Source of the DNA: Sphingomonas sp. 35-24ZXX
Lineage (GTDB): Bacteria > Pseudomonadota > Alphaproteobacteria > Sphingomonadales > Sphingomonadaceae
DNA length: 64,000 bases
Direction of reading: 5' to 3'
Assembly (NCBI RefSeq): GCF_000786215.1
Contig: NZ_JROG01000004.1
Location: forward strand, 744,001-808,000
Part shown: piece after piece, positions 1 through 7,986 of the stretch
Numbering within the stretch: the first letter of the stretch is position 1
Layout of the letters: the number at the start of each line of letters is the position of its first letter
Notes under the pieces: generated by a model
Databases searched by the model: none
What the model saw: only the letters and a program-made list of their open reading frames with translations
What the model was told of the DNA's origin: nothing
Position numbers and translations under genes: made by a program

Positions 1-2
1 AG

Positions 3-635
3 CTGCTGCAGGACCATGATTTCCACGAGTTCAAGGTCGCGGTGAAGGCGAGCGACGTGTTCCTCGCGGTCGCAGCCTATCAGCAGCTCGCCGATGCGGT
101 CGATTGCCCGCTGCACCTCGGCATTACCGAGGCGGGCGGCCTGATCGGCGGCACGGTGAAGAGCGCGATCGGGATCGGCAACCTGCTCTGGGCAGGGATC
201 GGCGACACCATCCGCGTCTCGCTTTCGGCCGAGCCCGAGGAAGAGGTGCGCGTCGGCTACGAGATCCTCAAGTCGCTGGGCATCCGCACCCGCGGCGTGC
301 GCATCGTCAGCTGCCCCAGCTGTGCGCGCCAGGGCTTCGATGTCATCCGTACCGTGCAGAAGCTCGAGGAGCGGCTGCAGCATATCAACACGCCGCTGTC
401 GCTCTCGGTGCTGGGCTGCGTCGTCAACGGCCCCGGCGAAGCGCGCGAGACCGACATCGGCCTGACCGGCGGCGGCAAGGGCAAGCACATGGTGTATCTG
501 TCCGGCATCACCGACCATACGGTCGAGGATGAAGGCATGGTCGATCACATCGTCCGGCTGGTCGAGGCCAAGGCGGCGGAAATCGAGGCCGAAGCCACCG
601 ACGCTGGCAATGCCGAGGCCGTGGCTGCGGAATGA
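3..635 (+). CDS. ispG: 4-hydroxy-3-methylbut-2-enyl-diphosphate synthase IspG, 3' part
   Basis: This is the C-terminal 210 residues of IspG (GcpE), the 4Fe-4S enzyme that reduces methylerythritol cyclodiphosphate to HMBPP in the MEP isoprenoid pathway. The 5' end lies outside the window, and the frame is open from base 3. The cluster-ligand motifs are visible as CPSCAR and CVVNGPGEA, followed by the usual [17 protein letters not shown] segment. The C-terminus has an Ala/Glu-rich tail. The last four bases overlap the start of the acetyltransferase gene, so the two are probably co-transcribed. IspH, the next enzyme of the pathway, lies separately at 24.4-25.4 kb. Confidence 0.97.
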   Translation: MLQDHDFHEFKVAVKASDVFLAVAAYQQLADAVDCPLHLGITEAGGLIGGTVKSAIGIGNLLWAGIGDTIRVSLSAEPEEEVRVGYEILKSLGIRTRGVRIVSCPSCARQGFDVIRTVQKLEERLQHINTPLSLSVLGCVVNGPGEARETDIGLTGGGKGKHMVYLSGITDHTVEDEGMVDHIVRLVEAKAAEIEAEATDAGNAEAVAAE

Positions 636-1111
636 CCATTTCGATCCGGCCCGCGCGGCCCGGCGATGAGGCCGATATCCTGCGACTGGTGGTCGCGCTG
701 GCTGTCTACGAGCGTGAACCCGATGCGGTGCAGGCGACCGAGGAATCGCTGCGCACGACCCTGTTCTGCGACAACCCGCAGGTGTTCGCGCATCTCGCCG
801 AGATGGACGGCGAGGTGGTCGGGCTCGCGCTGTGGCTGCTGACCTATTCGACCTGGACCGGCGCGCCTTCGCTGTATCTGGAAGACCTGTTCGTCGACCG
901 GAAGGCGCGTGGCACCGGGACCGGTCGCGCCTTGCTGGCCACGCTGGCGCGCGAGGCCAAGGCGCGCGGCTGCGCGCGCATGGACTGGGCCGTGCTCGAC
1001 TGGAACGCCAAGGCCAAGGATTTCTACCACCATATCGGCGCACACCATTCCGAAGGCTGGGAACCCTGGCGGATCGAGGGCGAGGCGCTGGAGCGACTGG
1101 CTGACGGATAA
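632..1111 (+). CDS. GNAT family N-acetyltransferase (SSAT-like)
   Basis: This 159-residue protein is a complete single-domain GNAT acetyltransferase that transfers acetyl from acetyl-CoA to an amine. The acetyl-CoA loop reads [13 protein letters not shown] (about residues 90-102). The preceding [16 protein letters not shown] and the later [16 protein letters not shown] closely resemble the diamine/spermidine acetyltransferase (SSAT) subgroup, so a polyamine or thialysine-like substrate is plausible but is inference. Its ATG overlaps the ispG stop by four bases (ATGA), which fixes the start and suggests translational coupling. Confidence 0.9.
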   Translation: MTISIRPARPGDEADILRLVVALAVYEREPDAVQATEESLRTTLFCDNPQVFAHLAEMDGEVVGLALWLLTYSTWTGAPSLYLEDLFVDRKARGTGTGRALLATLAREAKARGCARMDWAVLDWNAKAKDFYHHIGAHHSEGWEPWRIEGEALERLADG

Positions 1112-1215
1112 CCCCCTTTCGCGTGAATATGCGCTTGGCTCTGCTGCGCTGCGCCGGAGCGGGTTGTTGAAGCCCTCTGGGTCCTATGGTAATTTCAGGT
1201 CCCAAGGAGACGCGC

Positions 1216-1506
1216 ATGACCTATTCGGCCAAGCTGATCAAAGGCGGAAAGATCGTGATTCCGGCGGATCTGCGCCGCGAACTGGGTTTCACCGAGGGCG
1301 ACCGATTGGTGTTCGAACGAGAAGGCGAGACGCTGGTGATCAAGAGCTACCGCCAGGTGGTGCGTGAAGTTCAGGAAGCCTTTCGCCCCTTTCGGCCCAG
1401 CGATGGCAGCAGCTTGGTGGATGCCTTGATGGACGACCGTCGCGCGGAAGCACGTCTGGAGGAACAGGAAGCTGCGAACGTCGGACAGCACCCGGGGCCG
1501 AAGTGA
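1216..1506 (+). CDS. AbrB/MazE-type antitoxin (VapB-like)
   Basis: This 96-residue protein has an N-terminal swapped-hairpin AbrB domain (AKLIKGGKIVIPADLRRELGF, then EGDRLVFEREGETLVIKS) and a charged helical C-terminal tail that would wrap the toxin. I chose the ATG at 1216 because AAGGAG lies just upstream; an in-frame ATG at 1186 has no such site. Its stop overlaps the GTG start of the PIN-domain gene, the normal antitoxin-toxin arrangement. By analogy with the family, it neutralises the toxin and represses its own promoter in the 1112-1215 gap. The partner pairing is inferred from position. Confidence 0.85.
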   Translation: MTYSAKLIKGGKIVIPADLRRELGFTEGDRLVFEREGETLVIKSYRQVVREVQEAFRPFRPSDGSSLVDALMDDRRAEARLEEQEAANVGQHPGPK

Positions 1507-1883
1507 CTTTCGTTCTGGACGCCTCGGTGGTCCTCGCTGTCATATTCGAGGAGCCGGGCGGAAACGACGTGGCCGAGCTGCTGAGCGACAGTGTGATGTC
1601 GAGCGTGAATTACAGTGAAGTGCTCACGCGCTGCCTTGAACGCGGCATGGAGAGTGCCAGCCTGGAGAGGCAGATTGCTCGTCTGGGCATCGACATCGTG
1701 CCTTTTTCAGTCGCTGAGGCTCGCCTTGGCGCTGCCCTGCGCCAGCCTACGCGGCATCGCGGTCTGTCCTTTGCGGACCGGGCATGTCTTGCTCTGGCGC
1801 AGCTTCGCGGCATGCCGGCCTTGACCGCAGACCGGCAATGGCAAGGTCTTGGCGTCGGGGTGGACATCCAGCTGATCCGCTAG
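1503..1883 (+). CDS. PIN-domain ribonuclease toxin (VapC-like)
   Basis: This 126-residue protein is a full PIN domain. It opens with LDASVVLAVIFEEPGG (first catalytic Asp), has the conserved Glu in NYSEVLTR, and carries the later acidic residues in LSFADRACLALA and ALTADRQW. PIN toxins are Mg-dependent ribonucleases that cut tRNA or rRNA loops. The start is GTG, overlapping the antitoxin stop (GTGA). All four acidic positions look intact, so the toxin appears functional. The RNA target cannot be told from sequence. Confidence 0.87.
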   Translation: MTFVLDASVVLAVIFEEPGGNDVAELLSDSVMSSVNYSEVLTRCLERGMESASLERQIARLGIDIVPFSVAEARLGAALRQPTRHRGLSFADRACLALAQLRGMPALTADRQWQGLGVGVDIQLIR

Positions 1884-1937
1884 AATTTGCCGAGCGGTTT
1901 AACGGGTTTTTAGGTCTTTTGGCCGCAGCATGCTGGC

Positions 1938-2066
1938 ATGAGCAAAGCTGTAGCCCTCGCTGCCCCGTCCGGTCATGATCCTGTATGGCAAGGCGTGATC
2001 CGTTTCATGCTGGTTTCCGGATGCGCCACCGCGCTGATGCTGGCGCGCTATCCGCTGCCTTTCTGA
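1938..2066 (+). CDS. Candidate small membrane peptide, 42 aa
   Basis: This short frame lies in the gap between vapC and the convergent ParA gene. It encodes 42 residues with one hydrophobic stretch (VIRFMLVSGCATALML) and ends eight bases before the ParA stop. There is no clear Shine-Dalgarno sequence ahead of the ATG. I do not recognise it. It could be a real one-TM peptide or chance. Confidence 0.25.
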   Translation: MSKAVALAAPSGHDPVWQGVIRFMLVSGCATALMLARYPLPF

Positions 2067-2073
2067 CGGCGGC

Positions 2074-2814
2074 TTATCCCGCCAGCTTGCGCTCAATCCC
2101 CTGCCATAGCTTCGCATAAGCCTGCGCTGCAGGGCTTTTGGGATCGAACGCACCCACCGGCTTGCGCTCCTCGGCCATCCGCTCGACCGAGCTTGCCATC
2201 GGGATGACCGGCCAGTCGGGATAGGTTTCGAGCGCCTGCTTGTGCAGCGCGCGCCGCCGGTCGACCATCACGAACACCGGCAGCATCGGGGCGTGCTTGC
2301 CCGATTTGCCATCGAGATAGGCCTGTACCTCGACAAAGGCGCGCTGCGAAAGCGGCGAGGGGATGATCGGAACGATCACCAGATCGGCCGCGCGGAGCAC
2401 CTGGTCGGAGGTTTCGCTCAGCCCCGGCGGACAATCGAGTATGATCCGGTCATAGGTCTTGCCGAGGCCGTCGAGCAGCTTCTTCAGCCGCTTGGCCTTG
2501 CCGATCTCGAACAGCAGCCGGTCGAGCCCGCGCAGCGAATGGTCTGCCGCGAGCAGGTCGAGCCCCTCGATCTGCGAGGGGCGCACCAGCTTTTCGGGCG
2601 CGACATCGCGCGCGAAGATCGAACGCGCCTCGTCCTTCACCACCCGCTCATTGCCAATCAGATGGGTGGCGGCGCCCTGCGGATCGAGATCCCACAACAG
2701 CGTTCGCCGGGACGACAGCACTGCGGAGCACCACGCCAGGTTGACCGCGCTGGTGGTCTTGCCGACGCCGCCCTTGAGATTGTAGACGGCGATGCTGTGC
2801 ATCCGGTCCCCCAT
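2074..2814 (-). CDS. ParA/MinD-type ATPase
   Basis: This 246-residue ATPase has a deviant Walker A motif, KGGVGKTT, at residues 14-21, then LLWDLDPQGA and the Walker B region IILDCPPGLSE. Such ATPases position DNA or protein cargo dynamically. No ParB, parS-like gene or MinE lies beside it, so this is an orphan ParA rather than the chromosome segregation pair. I chose ATG 2814 because AGGGGG precedes it. A longer frame to 2862 would overlap the upstream gene. One base separates it from the hydrolase stop, so the two form one transcription unit. The cargo is unknown. Confidence 0.88.
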   Translation of the reverse strand: MGDRMHSIAVYNLKGGVGKTTSAVNLAWCSAVLSSRRTLLWDLDPQGAATHLIGNERVVKDEARSIFARDVAPEKLVRPSQIEGLDLLAADHSLRGLDRLLFEIGKAKRLKKLLDGLGKTYDRIILDCPPGLSETSDQVLRAADLVIVPIIPSPLSQRAFVEVQAYLDGKSGKHAPMLPVFVMVDRRRALHKQALETYPDWPVIPMASSVERMAEERKPVGAFDPKSPAAQAYAKLWQGIERKLAG

Positions 2815-2815
2815 G

Positions 2816-3850
2816 TCAGCCCCCTGTTCTCGCTGTTGGTATGGCAGCAGGAGCAGCAGCACCGCTAGCCGCCGATTGTGTCGGGACTGTTGCAGGCTGG
2901 TTCAGTCCGGACTTTTCCAGCCATCCGCGCAGGTCTGCCACGGTGCGGGCCGGATCTTCCTCCATCGGCAGGTGGCCCAGATTGTCATATGTCACCAGAG
3001 TGTCATTGGGCAGCTGGCGCGCAAACCAGATGGCGTTGGGCAGCGGAATCAGCGTGTCCTTCTTTCCCCACAGGATCAGCGAGGGCATGGTCAGCCCGGC
3101 AAATTCCATCGCATCGGCCGGTTTGCGCGGGAAATCGCCGCGCGCCACGGTGGCTTCGCGGTTGCCGGGGTGGCGCAGCAGCTTCCAGTAGAGATCGGCC
3201 ATGGCAGGGGTGATCCGGGAAGGATCGCCTACGCTCTGCTCCAGGCTCTGCTTGATGATCACGCGCGGGGTGAACACTTTGATGATCGGGCGGACCGCGG
3301 CGCTCTGCGCCAACTGGAAGCCGATCGGGATCTTGGTGGGCTTGGCCTCGGGCGCACCCGACGCGTCGACCAGCACCAGCCCGGCAACGCGCGCGGGATA
3401 TTTCAGCGCGATGTTCCAGGCGACCCAGCCGCCCATCGAGTTGCCCGCAACGACATAGCGGCTGATCCCCAGCGCGTTCATCACTTCGGCGCCGGTATCG
3501 CGGAACGCCTCGGTGCTGTAGTCGCCCTTGACCTGCGCCCCGGTGAGGCCATGGCCCGGCTGGTCATAGCGAACGACGCGATAGTCCTTTTTCAGGTCAT
3601 CGACCCATCCCTGCCAGGTGTGCAGCGAGGCGTTCGACCCATGGATCAGGAGGATCGCAGGCGCATCGCGCGGTCCCTCGTCGCGCACATGCACGCTCTG
3701 GCCATTGGGCAGCTCGATGAACTGGGATGGCGGCTGGCCATATTGCGCTTGCAGCTCGCTGGGCTCGATATCGGGCGCATAGCCCCACACACCCAGACCG
3801 ATGATCGCGACGACAACCAGAACAAGCAGCCATTTCAGGAATTTGAGCAT
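2816..3850 (-). CDS. Membrane-anchored alpha/beta hydrolase
   Basis: This 344-residue protein has an N-terminal hydrophobic anchor (about residues 5-24) followed by an alpha/beta-hydrolase fold. The oxyanion motif is HGSNAS at 70-75, the nucleophile elbow is GNSMGG with Ser138, an acid lies in LVLVDASG or later, and the catalytic His is in LGHLPMEE. The anchor suggests action at the periplasmic face. The substrate cannot be named; esterase or lipase activity is likely. The C-terminus is a low-complexity Ala/Pro/Thr tail. The start at 3850 places the anchor at the N-terminus; the frame extends upstream without support. Confidence 0.85.
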   Translation of the reverse strand: MLKFLKWLLVLVVVAIIGLGVWGYAPDIEPSELQAQYGQPPSQFIELPNGQSVHVRDEGPRDAPAILLIHGSNASLHTWQGWVDDLKKDYRVVRYDQPGHGLTGAQVKGDYSTEAFRDTGAEVMNALGISRYVVAGNSMGGWVAWNIALKYPARVAGLVLVDASGAPEAKPTKIPIGFQLAQSAAVRPIIKVFTPRVIIKQSLEQSVGDPSRITPAMADLYWKLLRHPGNREATVARGDFPRKPADAMEFAGLTMPSLILWGKKDTLIPLPNAIWFARQLPNDTLVTYDNLGHLPMEEDPARTVADLRGWLEKSGLNQPATVPTQSAASGAAAPAAIPTARTGG

Positions 3851-3974
3851 AGTGCGCGGGTCCTCGCTGCAGGCAGTGCAATCCGGCCATGCTAGTGGCA
3901 ATGTCTGGCCAATTCCAGCGCCTTGGCATCGCCGCACCGAGCCCTCGGCGTGGTTGCGGATTTCTGTTGCAGTT

Positions 3975-3993
3975 AAGAATGCCTATCATTAGT
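3975..3993. promoter_or_regulatory. Putative Fur box upstream of the siderophore receptor
   Basis: The core AATGCCTATCATT (3978-3990) matches 10 of the 13 central bases of the classical Fur palindrome AATGATAATCATT. It sits about 35 bp before the receptor start at 4025, where repression by iron-loaded Fur would be expected. Assignment is by consensus only. Confidence 0.45.
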
Positions 3994-4024
3994 ACGCGCC
4001 CACTGAAAACGAGAATCGCTGGCA

Positions 4025-6250
4025 ATGTCATGCCGCGAAACGGGGTGGGGCTTCATGCTGCTGAATTCGGGGTTTGCGGGCGTTCTGGGCGCGGTTTCGG
4101 TTCTGGCGTTGAGCGCAGCTCTGGTCCCTGTGCATGCAGCCGATGCGAGCGCAGCAGCAGCTGCTGCTGCGAGCGCCGCTGCTGCTGCGAGCGCCGCTGC
4201 TGCGAGCGATGATGTCGAAAGCGCCGACGACCAGCGCGAGATTATCGTGACCGGCCGCTCCGAGGGCTATCTCGCGCTTGATATCGTCCGCGCGGCCAAG
4301 ACGCCCACACCGCTGGTCGACATTCCCCAGGCGATCTCGGTCTACACCCGCGAGCAGATCGAAGACCAGGCGCTGCAGGATCTGGCCGATGTGCTGCGCT
4401 ATACGCCCGGCGTGTCGTCGAATCAGGGTGAGGGGCATCGCGACCAGATCTCGATCCGCGGTCAGGACACCACTGCCGATTTCTTCGTCGATGGCGTTCG
4501 CGATGACGTGCAGTATTACCGCCCGCTCTACAATCTGGAGCGCGTGGAAGTCCTCAAGGGATCTAACGCCCTGCTCTTTGGCCGCGGTGGCGGTGGCGGC
4601 GTGGTCAACCGTGTCAGCAAGACCCCGGTGCTCGATGAGACCTTCTACGGTGGATCGGCCTCGGTCGACAGCTTCGGCGCCTTTGCCCTGACCAGCGACA
4701 TCAACGCCGCGCTGGGCGAGACCGCAGGCCTGCGGTTGAACGCGATGTACGAGGAATTCGACAACCACCGCGACGTCTTCGGCGGGAATCGCATCGCGAT
4801 CAACCCGACCGCCGGTTTCAGCATCGGCGACAACACGCGGTTGCTGCTCTCTTATGAATTCATCGACGATGATCGCATTGTCGACCGCGGGATCCCGGCT
4901 ATCCCGGGGGGCACGATCGCCAATCCGGCGCGCCCAGAACGCGGCGTGTATCGGACCTTCTTCGGATCGGCGCAGGTCAACCAGACCTCGCTGGAAGCGC
5001 ACATCTTGCGCGGACGGCTGGAGCACAGCTTCACCGACAATCTGCGCTACGACATGACCGTGCAATATGCCGATTACGACAAGGCCTATGGCAATCTGTT
5101 TGCGGCGGCCAGCAATCTGGGGGCAGGACGGGTCACGCTCGATTCCTATCGCGATGCGACCCAGCGCGAGAATTTCTTCGTGCAGGGCAATCTCGTCTGG
5201 ACCGGCGAGACCGGGATATTCGCGCACACGCTGCTGGCGGGCTATGAATATGGCGACCAGCGTTCGGCCAACAACCGGCAGAATGGGCGTTTTGCCACCA
5301 GCGGCACCAACACGGCGACCTTCGCCTTCTCCGACCCGCTGGTCATTCCGGCAGTGACCTTCCCGGTCACCAACCGCAACACGGTGTCGGATGTCAGCTT
5401 CTATTCGCTCTATCTCCAGGACCAGATCGGCATTGGCGAGCATTTCGATATCGTGCTGGGCGCGCGGTACGACCGCTTCGAGATCGACGTCAACGATATC
5501 CAGGCCGGGCGGCAGCTGTCGCGGACGGATACAGAATGGTCGCCCCGGCTGGGCCTGATCTTCAAGCCGATCGAGGCGATGTCCTTCTATGCCAGCTACA
5601 CCAAGACCTTCCTGCCGCGATCGGGCGACCAGTTTCTCACGCTGACCCCCGCCCAGGCGACGCTTGCCCCCGAAGCCTTCGACAATTACGAGATCGGGGC
5701 GAAATGGGACATTGCCGACAATCTGCGCGTGTCGGCCGCCATCTTCCAGCTCGACCGGGAAAACGGCGTCGTCGTCGATCCTGCCAACCCGGCCAATTCG
5801 CTGCTCACCGGCAGCCGTACGCGAGGCTTCGAAGCGCAGTTCACAGGCCAGATCACCGCGGCCTGGCAGGTCAACGCAGGCTATTCGTACCTCGATTCCG
5901 ATGAACGCGGCCGGGTGGTCGCAGGCGCGCTCGCCAACCGCACGATCGGGCAGGTGCCGCGTCACATGGCCAGCCTGTGGAACCGGTTTGACGTCAGCGA
6001 CCGGCTGGGCTTCGGCCTGGGCGTCACTCACCAGTCCAGCCAGTTCGCCAGCATTTCGAACATCGTGCGGCTGCCCGCATTTACCCGGGTCGATGCGGCG
6101 GTGTTCTTCAAGCTGACCGACCAGATCGAAGCGCAGGTCAATGTCGAGAACCTGTTCGACGAGCGCTATTTCCCGGCTTCGCACAACGACAACAACATCA
6201 CCACGGGCGAGCCGATCAACGCCCGCTTCACGGTCCGGGCGCGCTTCTGA
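4025..6250 (+). CDS. TonB-dependent siderophore receptor (Fiu/FhuE-like)
   Basis: This 741-residue outer-membrane receptor would import ferric siderophore using TonB energy. It has a signal peptide (hydrophobic to VHAADA), a low-complexity Ala/Ser linker, a TonB-box-like REIIVTG, and a plug with VDIPQAISVYTREQI, YTPGVSSNQGEG, ISIRGQDTTADFFVDGVRDD and LERVEVLKGSNALLFGRG. It ends in a 22-strand barrel with C-terminal Phe (FTVRARF). The plug wording matches the catecholate/hydroxamate group. ATG 4025 is taken as start; ATG 4055, preceded by GGGGTGGGG, is an equally good alternative. A Fur-like site lies upstream. It is convergent with the stress-protein gene. Confidence 0.93.
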   Translation: MSCRETGWGFMLLNSGFAGVLGAVSVLALSAALVPVHAADASAAAAAAASAAAAASAAAASDDVESADDQREIIVTGRSEGYLALDIVRAAKTPTPLVDIPQAISVYTREQIEDQALQDLADVLRYTPGVSSNQGEGHRDQISIRGQDTTADFFVDGVRDDVQYYRPLYNLERVEVLKGSNALLFGRGGGGGVVNRVSKTPVLDETFYGGSASVDSFGAFALTSDINAALGETAGLRLNAMYEEFDNHRDVFGGNRIAINPTAGFSIGDNTRLLLSYEFIDDDRIVDRGIPAIPGGTIANPARPERGVYRTFFGSAQVNQTSLEAHILRGRLEHSFTDNLRYDMTVQYADYDKAYGNLFAAASNLGAGRVTLDSYRDATQRENFFVQGNLVWTGETGIFAHTLLAGYEYGDQRSANNRQNGRFATSGTNTATFAFSDPLVIPAVTFPVTNRNTVSDVSFYSLYLQDQIGIGEHFDIVLGARYDRFEIDVNDIQAGRQLSRTDTEWSPRLGLIFKPIEAMSFYASYTKTFLPRSGDQFLTLTPAQATLAPEAFDNYEIGAKWDIADNLRVSAAIFQLDRENGVVVDPANPANSLLTGSRTRGFEAQFTGQITAAWQVNAGYSYLDSDERGRVVAGALANRTIGQVPRHMASLWNRFDVSDRLGFGLGVTHQSSQFASISNIVRLPAFTRVDAAVFFKLTDQIEAQVNVENLFDERYFPASHNDNNITTGEPINARFTVRARF
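4145..4208 (+). repeat. Short in-frame tandem repeat coding Ala/Ser linker
   Basis: The 18-bp unit GCGAGCGCCGCTGCTGCT and a partial copy follow a GCAGCAGCAGCTGCTGCT run, coding an Ala-rich stretch with spaced Ser between the receptor signal peptide and TonB box. Unit lengths are multiples of three, so copy-number change would keep the frame. Confidence 0.7.
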
Positions 6251-6277
6251 CGCGCCCGTCCGTGGCAATGCGCGCAG

Positions 6278-7099
6278 TCAGTGCGCGAGCAGCAGCGGGA
6301 TCGGCGAATCCTTGAGGAAATAGCGAGTCACCCCGCCAAGCAGCACTTCGCGCAGGCGGCTGTGTCCGAACGCGCCCATCACCAGCAGGTCGGCGCCAAT
6401 CTCGCCCGCGACATTCTCGATCACTTCCTCGATCGCCAGCAGTCCGCGTTCGCGCTCGATCAGCTCGCTGCACACGCCATGGCGAGAGAGATATTCGCAC
6501 GCCTCGGTCGATGGGAAGCCGCCGGCCTTCTTGGGTTCGACGATCGACACCAGATGCACCGATGCTGCATTCTTGAGCAGGGGCACCGCCTGGCGGACCG
6601 CACTGGCCGCTTCGTGGCTGCCGTCCCAGGCGATCAGCACCTTGCCGCCGGTGTGGAGCGATTTCAGCGTTGTCGGCACCGCCAGCACCGGGCAGCGCGT
6701 CTCCACCGCCACATCGGCGATCGACAGCAGCGGGTGCGGGCGGACATTGCGCTGGGCATTGTCCAGCGACAGCACGATCACGTCGGCCAGCCGCGAGGCG
6801 CTGATCACGGCCTGGGTGACATCGCCGTCATAGGCGGTCCAGTCCCATGGCAGGCCCTCGATGCCCATCTGCGCCTCGACCAGCGCGCGCAGCTTTTCTT
6901 CGTCTGCGCGCAGCTGTTCCAGCATGCCGGACGGCACGTAGCTGCCCCCCATTGGATCCATGACGATAAAGCCGGAGAGCGGGGTTGCCTGCAGAAAGGT
7001 GATATGCCCGTTCTGGCTGCGCGCCAGGTCCAGCGCGACTTGCAACCGGGATTCGAATGCCTTGCCACCATCGGCATAAACCAGAATGGATTTCATCAT
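6278..7099 (-). CDS. Tandem universal stress protein (two UspA domains)
   Basis: This 273-residue protein has two UspA folds in tandem. The N-terminal one begins MKSILVYADGG and lacks a good nucleotide loop. The C-terminal one begins GKVLIAWDGSHEAASA and ends with LLVMGAFGHSRLREVLLGGVT, the G-x2-G-x(9)-G(S/T)-type ATP-binding segment. Such proteins are induced by starvation, low oxygen or respiratory stress. GAGGAG precedes two adjacent ATGs (7099 or 7096). A perfect FNR-type palindrome lies about 53 bp upstream, suggesting anaerobic or microaerobic induction. It is divergent from scoA. Confidence 0.92.
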   Translation of the reverse strand: MMKSILVYADGGKAFESRLQVALDLARSQNGHITFLQATPLSGFIVMDPMGGSYVPSGMLEQLRADEEKLRALVEAQMGIEGLPWDWTAYDGDVTQAVISASRLADVIVLSLDNAQRNVRPHPLLSIADVAVETRCPVLAVPTTLKSLHTGGKVLIAWDGSHEAASAVRQAVPLLKNAASVHLVSIVEPKKAGGFPSTEACEYLSRHGVCSELIERERGLLAIEEVIENVAGEIGADLLVMGAFGHSRLREVLLGGVTRYFLKDSPIPLLLAH

Positions 7100-7151
7100 G
7101 CGCTCTCCTCTTTTGATGTCTGCAGCCTGCGCCTCAATGCAGGCGAATGCA

Positions 7152-7165
7152 TTGATTCAAATCAA
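7152..7165. promoter_or_regulatory. FNR/FixK-type binding site
   Basis: TTGATTCAAATCAA is an exact match to the consensus TTGAT-N4-ATCAA bound by FNR, Anr and FixK regulators. It is centred about 59 bp upstream of the stress-protein start and 120 bp from scoA. The position suits activation of the stress-protein gene; no start site can be mapped by eye. Confidence 0.75.
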
Positions 7166-7278
7166 CCGGGCGCTGGAAAAAGCACGGGCTTGCCGCTAGG
7201 GCTGGCGGGGAACGCGAATCACGGAAATCCTGCCGTTGGACGGCTGCTTTCATCCATTTGCCTTGGAGACTTCTTGTC

Positions 7279-7986
7279 ATGCAGAAAATCTATCCCGATG
7301 CCACATCCGCTCTGGAAGGTCTGCTGTTTGACGGGATGCACATCTGCGCCGGCGGCTTTGGCCTGTGCGGTATTCCCGAACGTCTGATCGATGCGATCCG
7401 CGATGCCGGGACCAAGGATCTCACCATCGCCAGCAACAATGCCGGGATCGATGGCGAGGGGCTGGGCAAGCTGCTGCGCACCCGCCAGGTCAAGAAGATG
7501 ATTTCCAGCTATGTCGGCGAGAACAAGGAGTTCGAGCGGCAGTATCTGGCAGGCGAGCTCGAGGTCGAATTCTGCCCTCAGGGTACGCTCGCCGAACGCT
7601 GCCGCGCAGGCGGCGCGGGCATCCCCGGCTTCTATACCAAGACCGGCGTCGGCACCCAGGTGGCCGAGGGCAAGGAGCACAAGGATTTCGACGGCCAGAC
7701 CTATATTCTGGAGCGCGGCATCTACGCCGACCTGTGCATCATCAAGGGGTGGAAGGCCGACACCTCGGGCAACCTGATCTTCCGCAAGACCGCGCGCAAC
7801 TTCAACCAGCCGATGGCGACCGCAGGCAAGATCTGCGTTGCCGAGGTCGAGGAAATCGTCGAGACCGGCAGCCTCGACCCAAACTGCATCCACCTGCCAG
7901 GCATCTATGTGAAGCGCCTGATCTGCGGCGCGCCCTATGACAAGAAGATCGAGTTCAAGACCGTGCGCGAGCGGACTGCAGCGTGA
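7279..7986 (+). CDS. scoA: 3-oxoacid CoA-transferase subunit A (ScoA-like)
   Basis: This 235-residue alpha subunit of a succinyl-CoA:3-ketoacid-type transferase activates acetoacetate with CoA from succinyl-CoA. It begins MQKIYPDATSALEG and carries the family motif GGFGLCGIPE near residue 30, followed by GAGIPGFYTKTGVGT. The start at 7279 has GGAG upstream; in-frame extension to 7258 is unsupported. The beta subunit normally follows directly, but here two unrelated genes intervene before it at 9338. All are on one strand with overlaps or tiny gaps, so both subunits can still come from one mRNA. Confidence 0.93.
   Translation: MQKIYPDATSALEGLLFDGMHICAGGFGLCGIPERLIDAIRDAGTKDLTIASNNAGIDGEGLGKLLRTRQVKKMISSYVGENKEFERQYLAGELEVEFCPQGTLAERCRAGGAGIPGFYTKTGVGTQVAEGKEHKDFDGQTYILERGIYADLCIIKGWKADTSGNLIFRKTARNFNQPMATAGKICVAEVEEIVETGSLDPNCIHLPGIYVKRLICGAPYDKKIEFKTVRERTAA

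Noticed and set aside
4028-6268. 746-codon open frame on the minus strand across the TonB receptor
   Set aside because: It is antisense to a clear receptor with all motifs; the translation is Arg/Ala/Gly-rich with no recognisable domain, as expected for a high-GC shadow.
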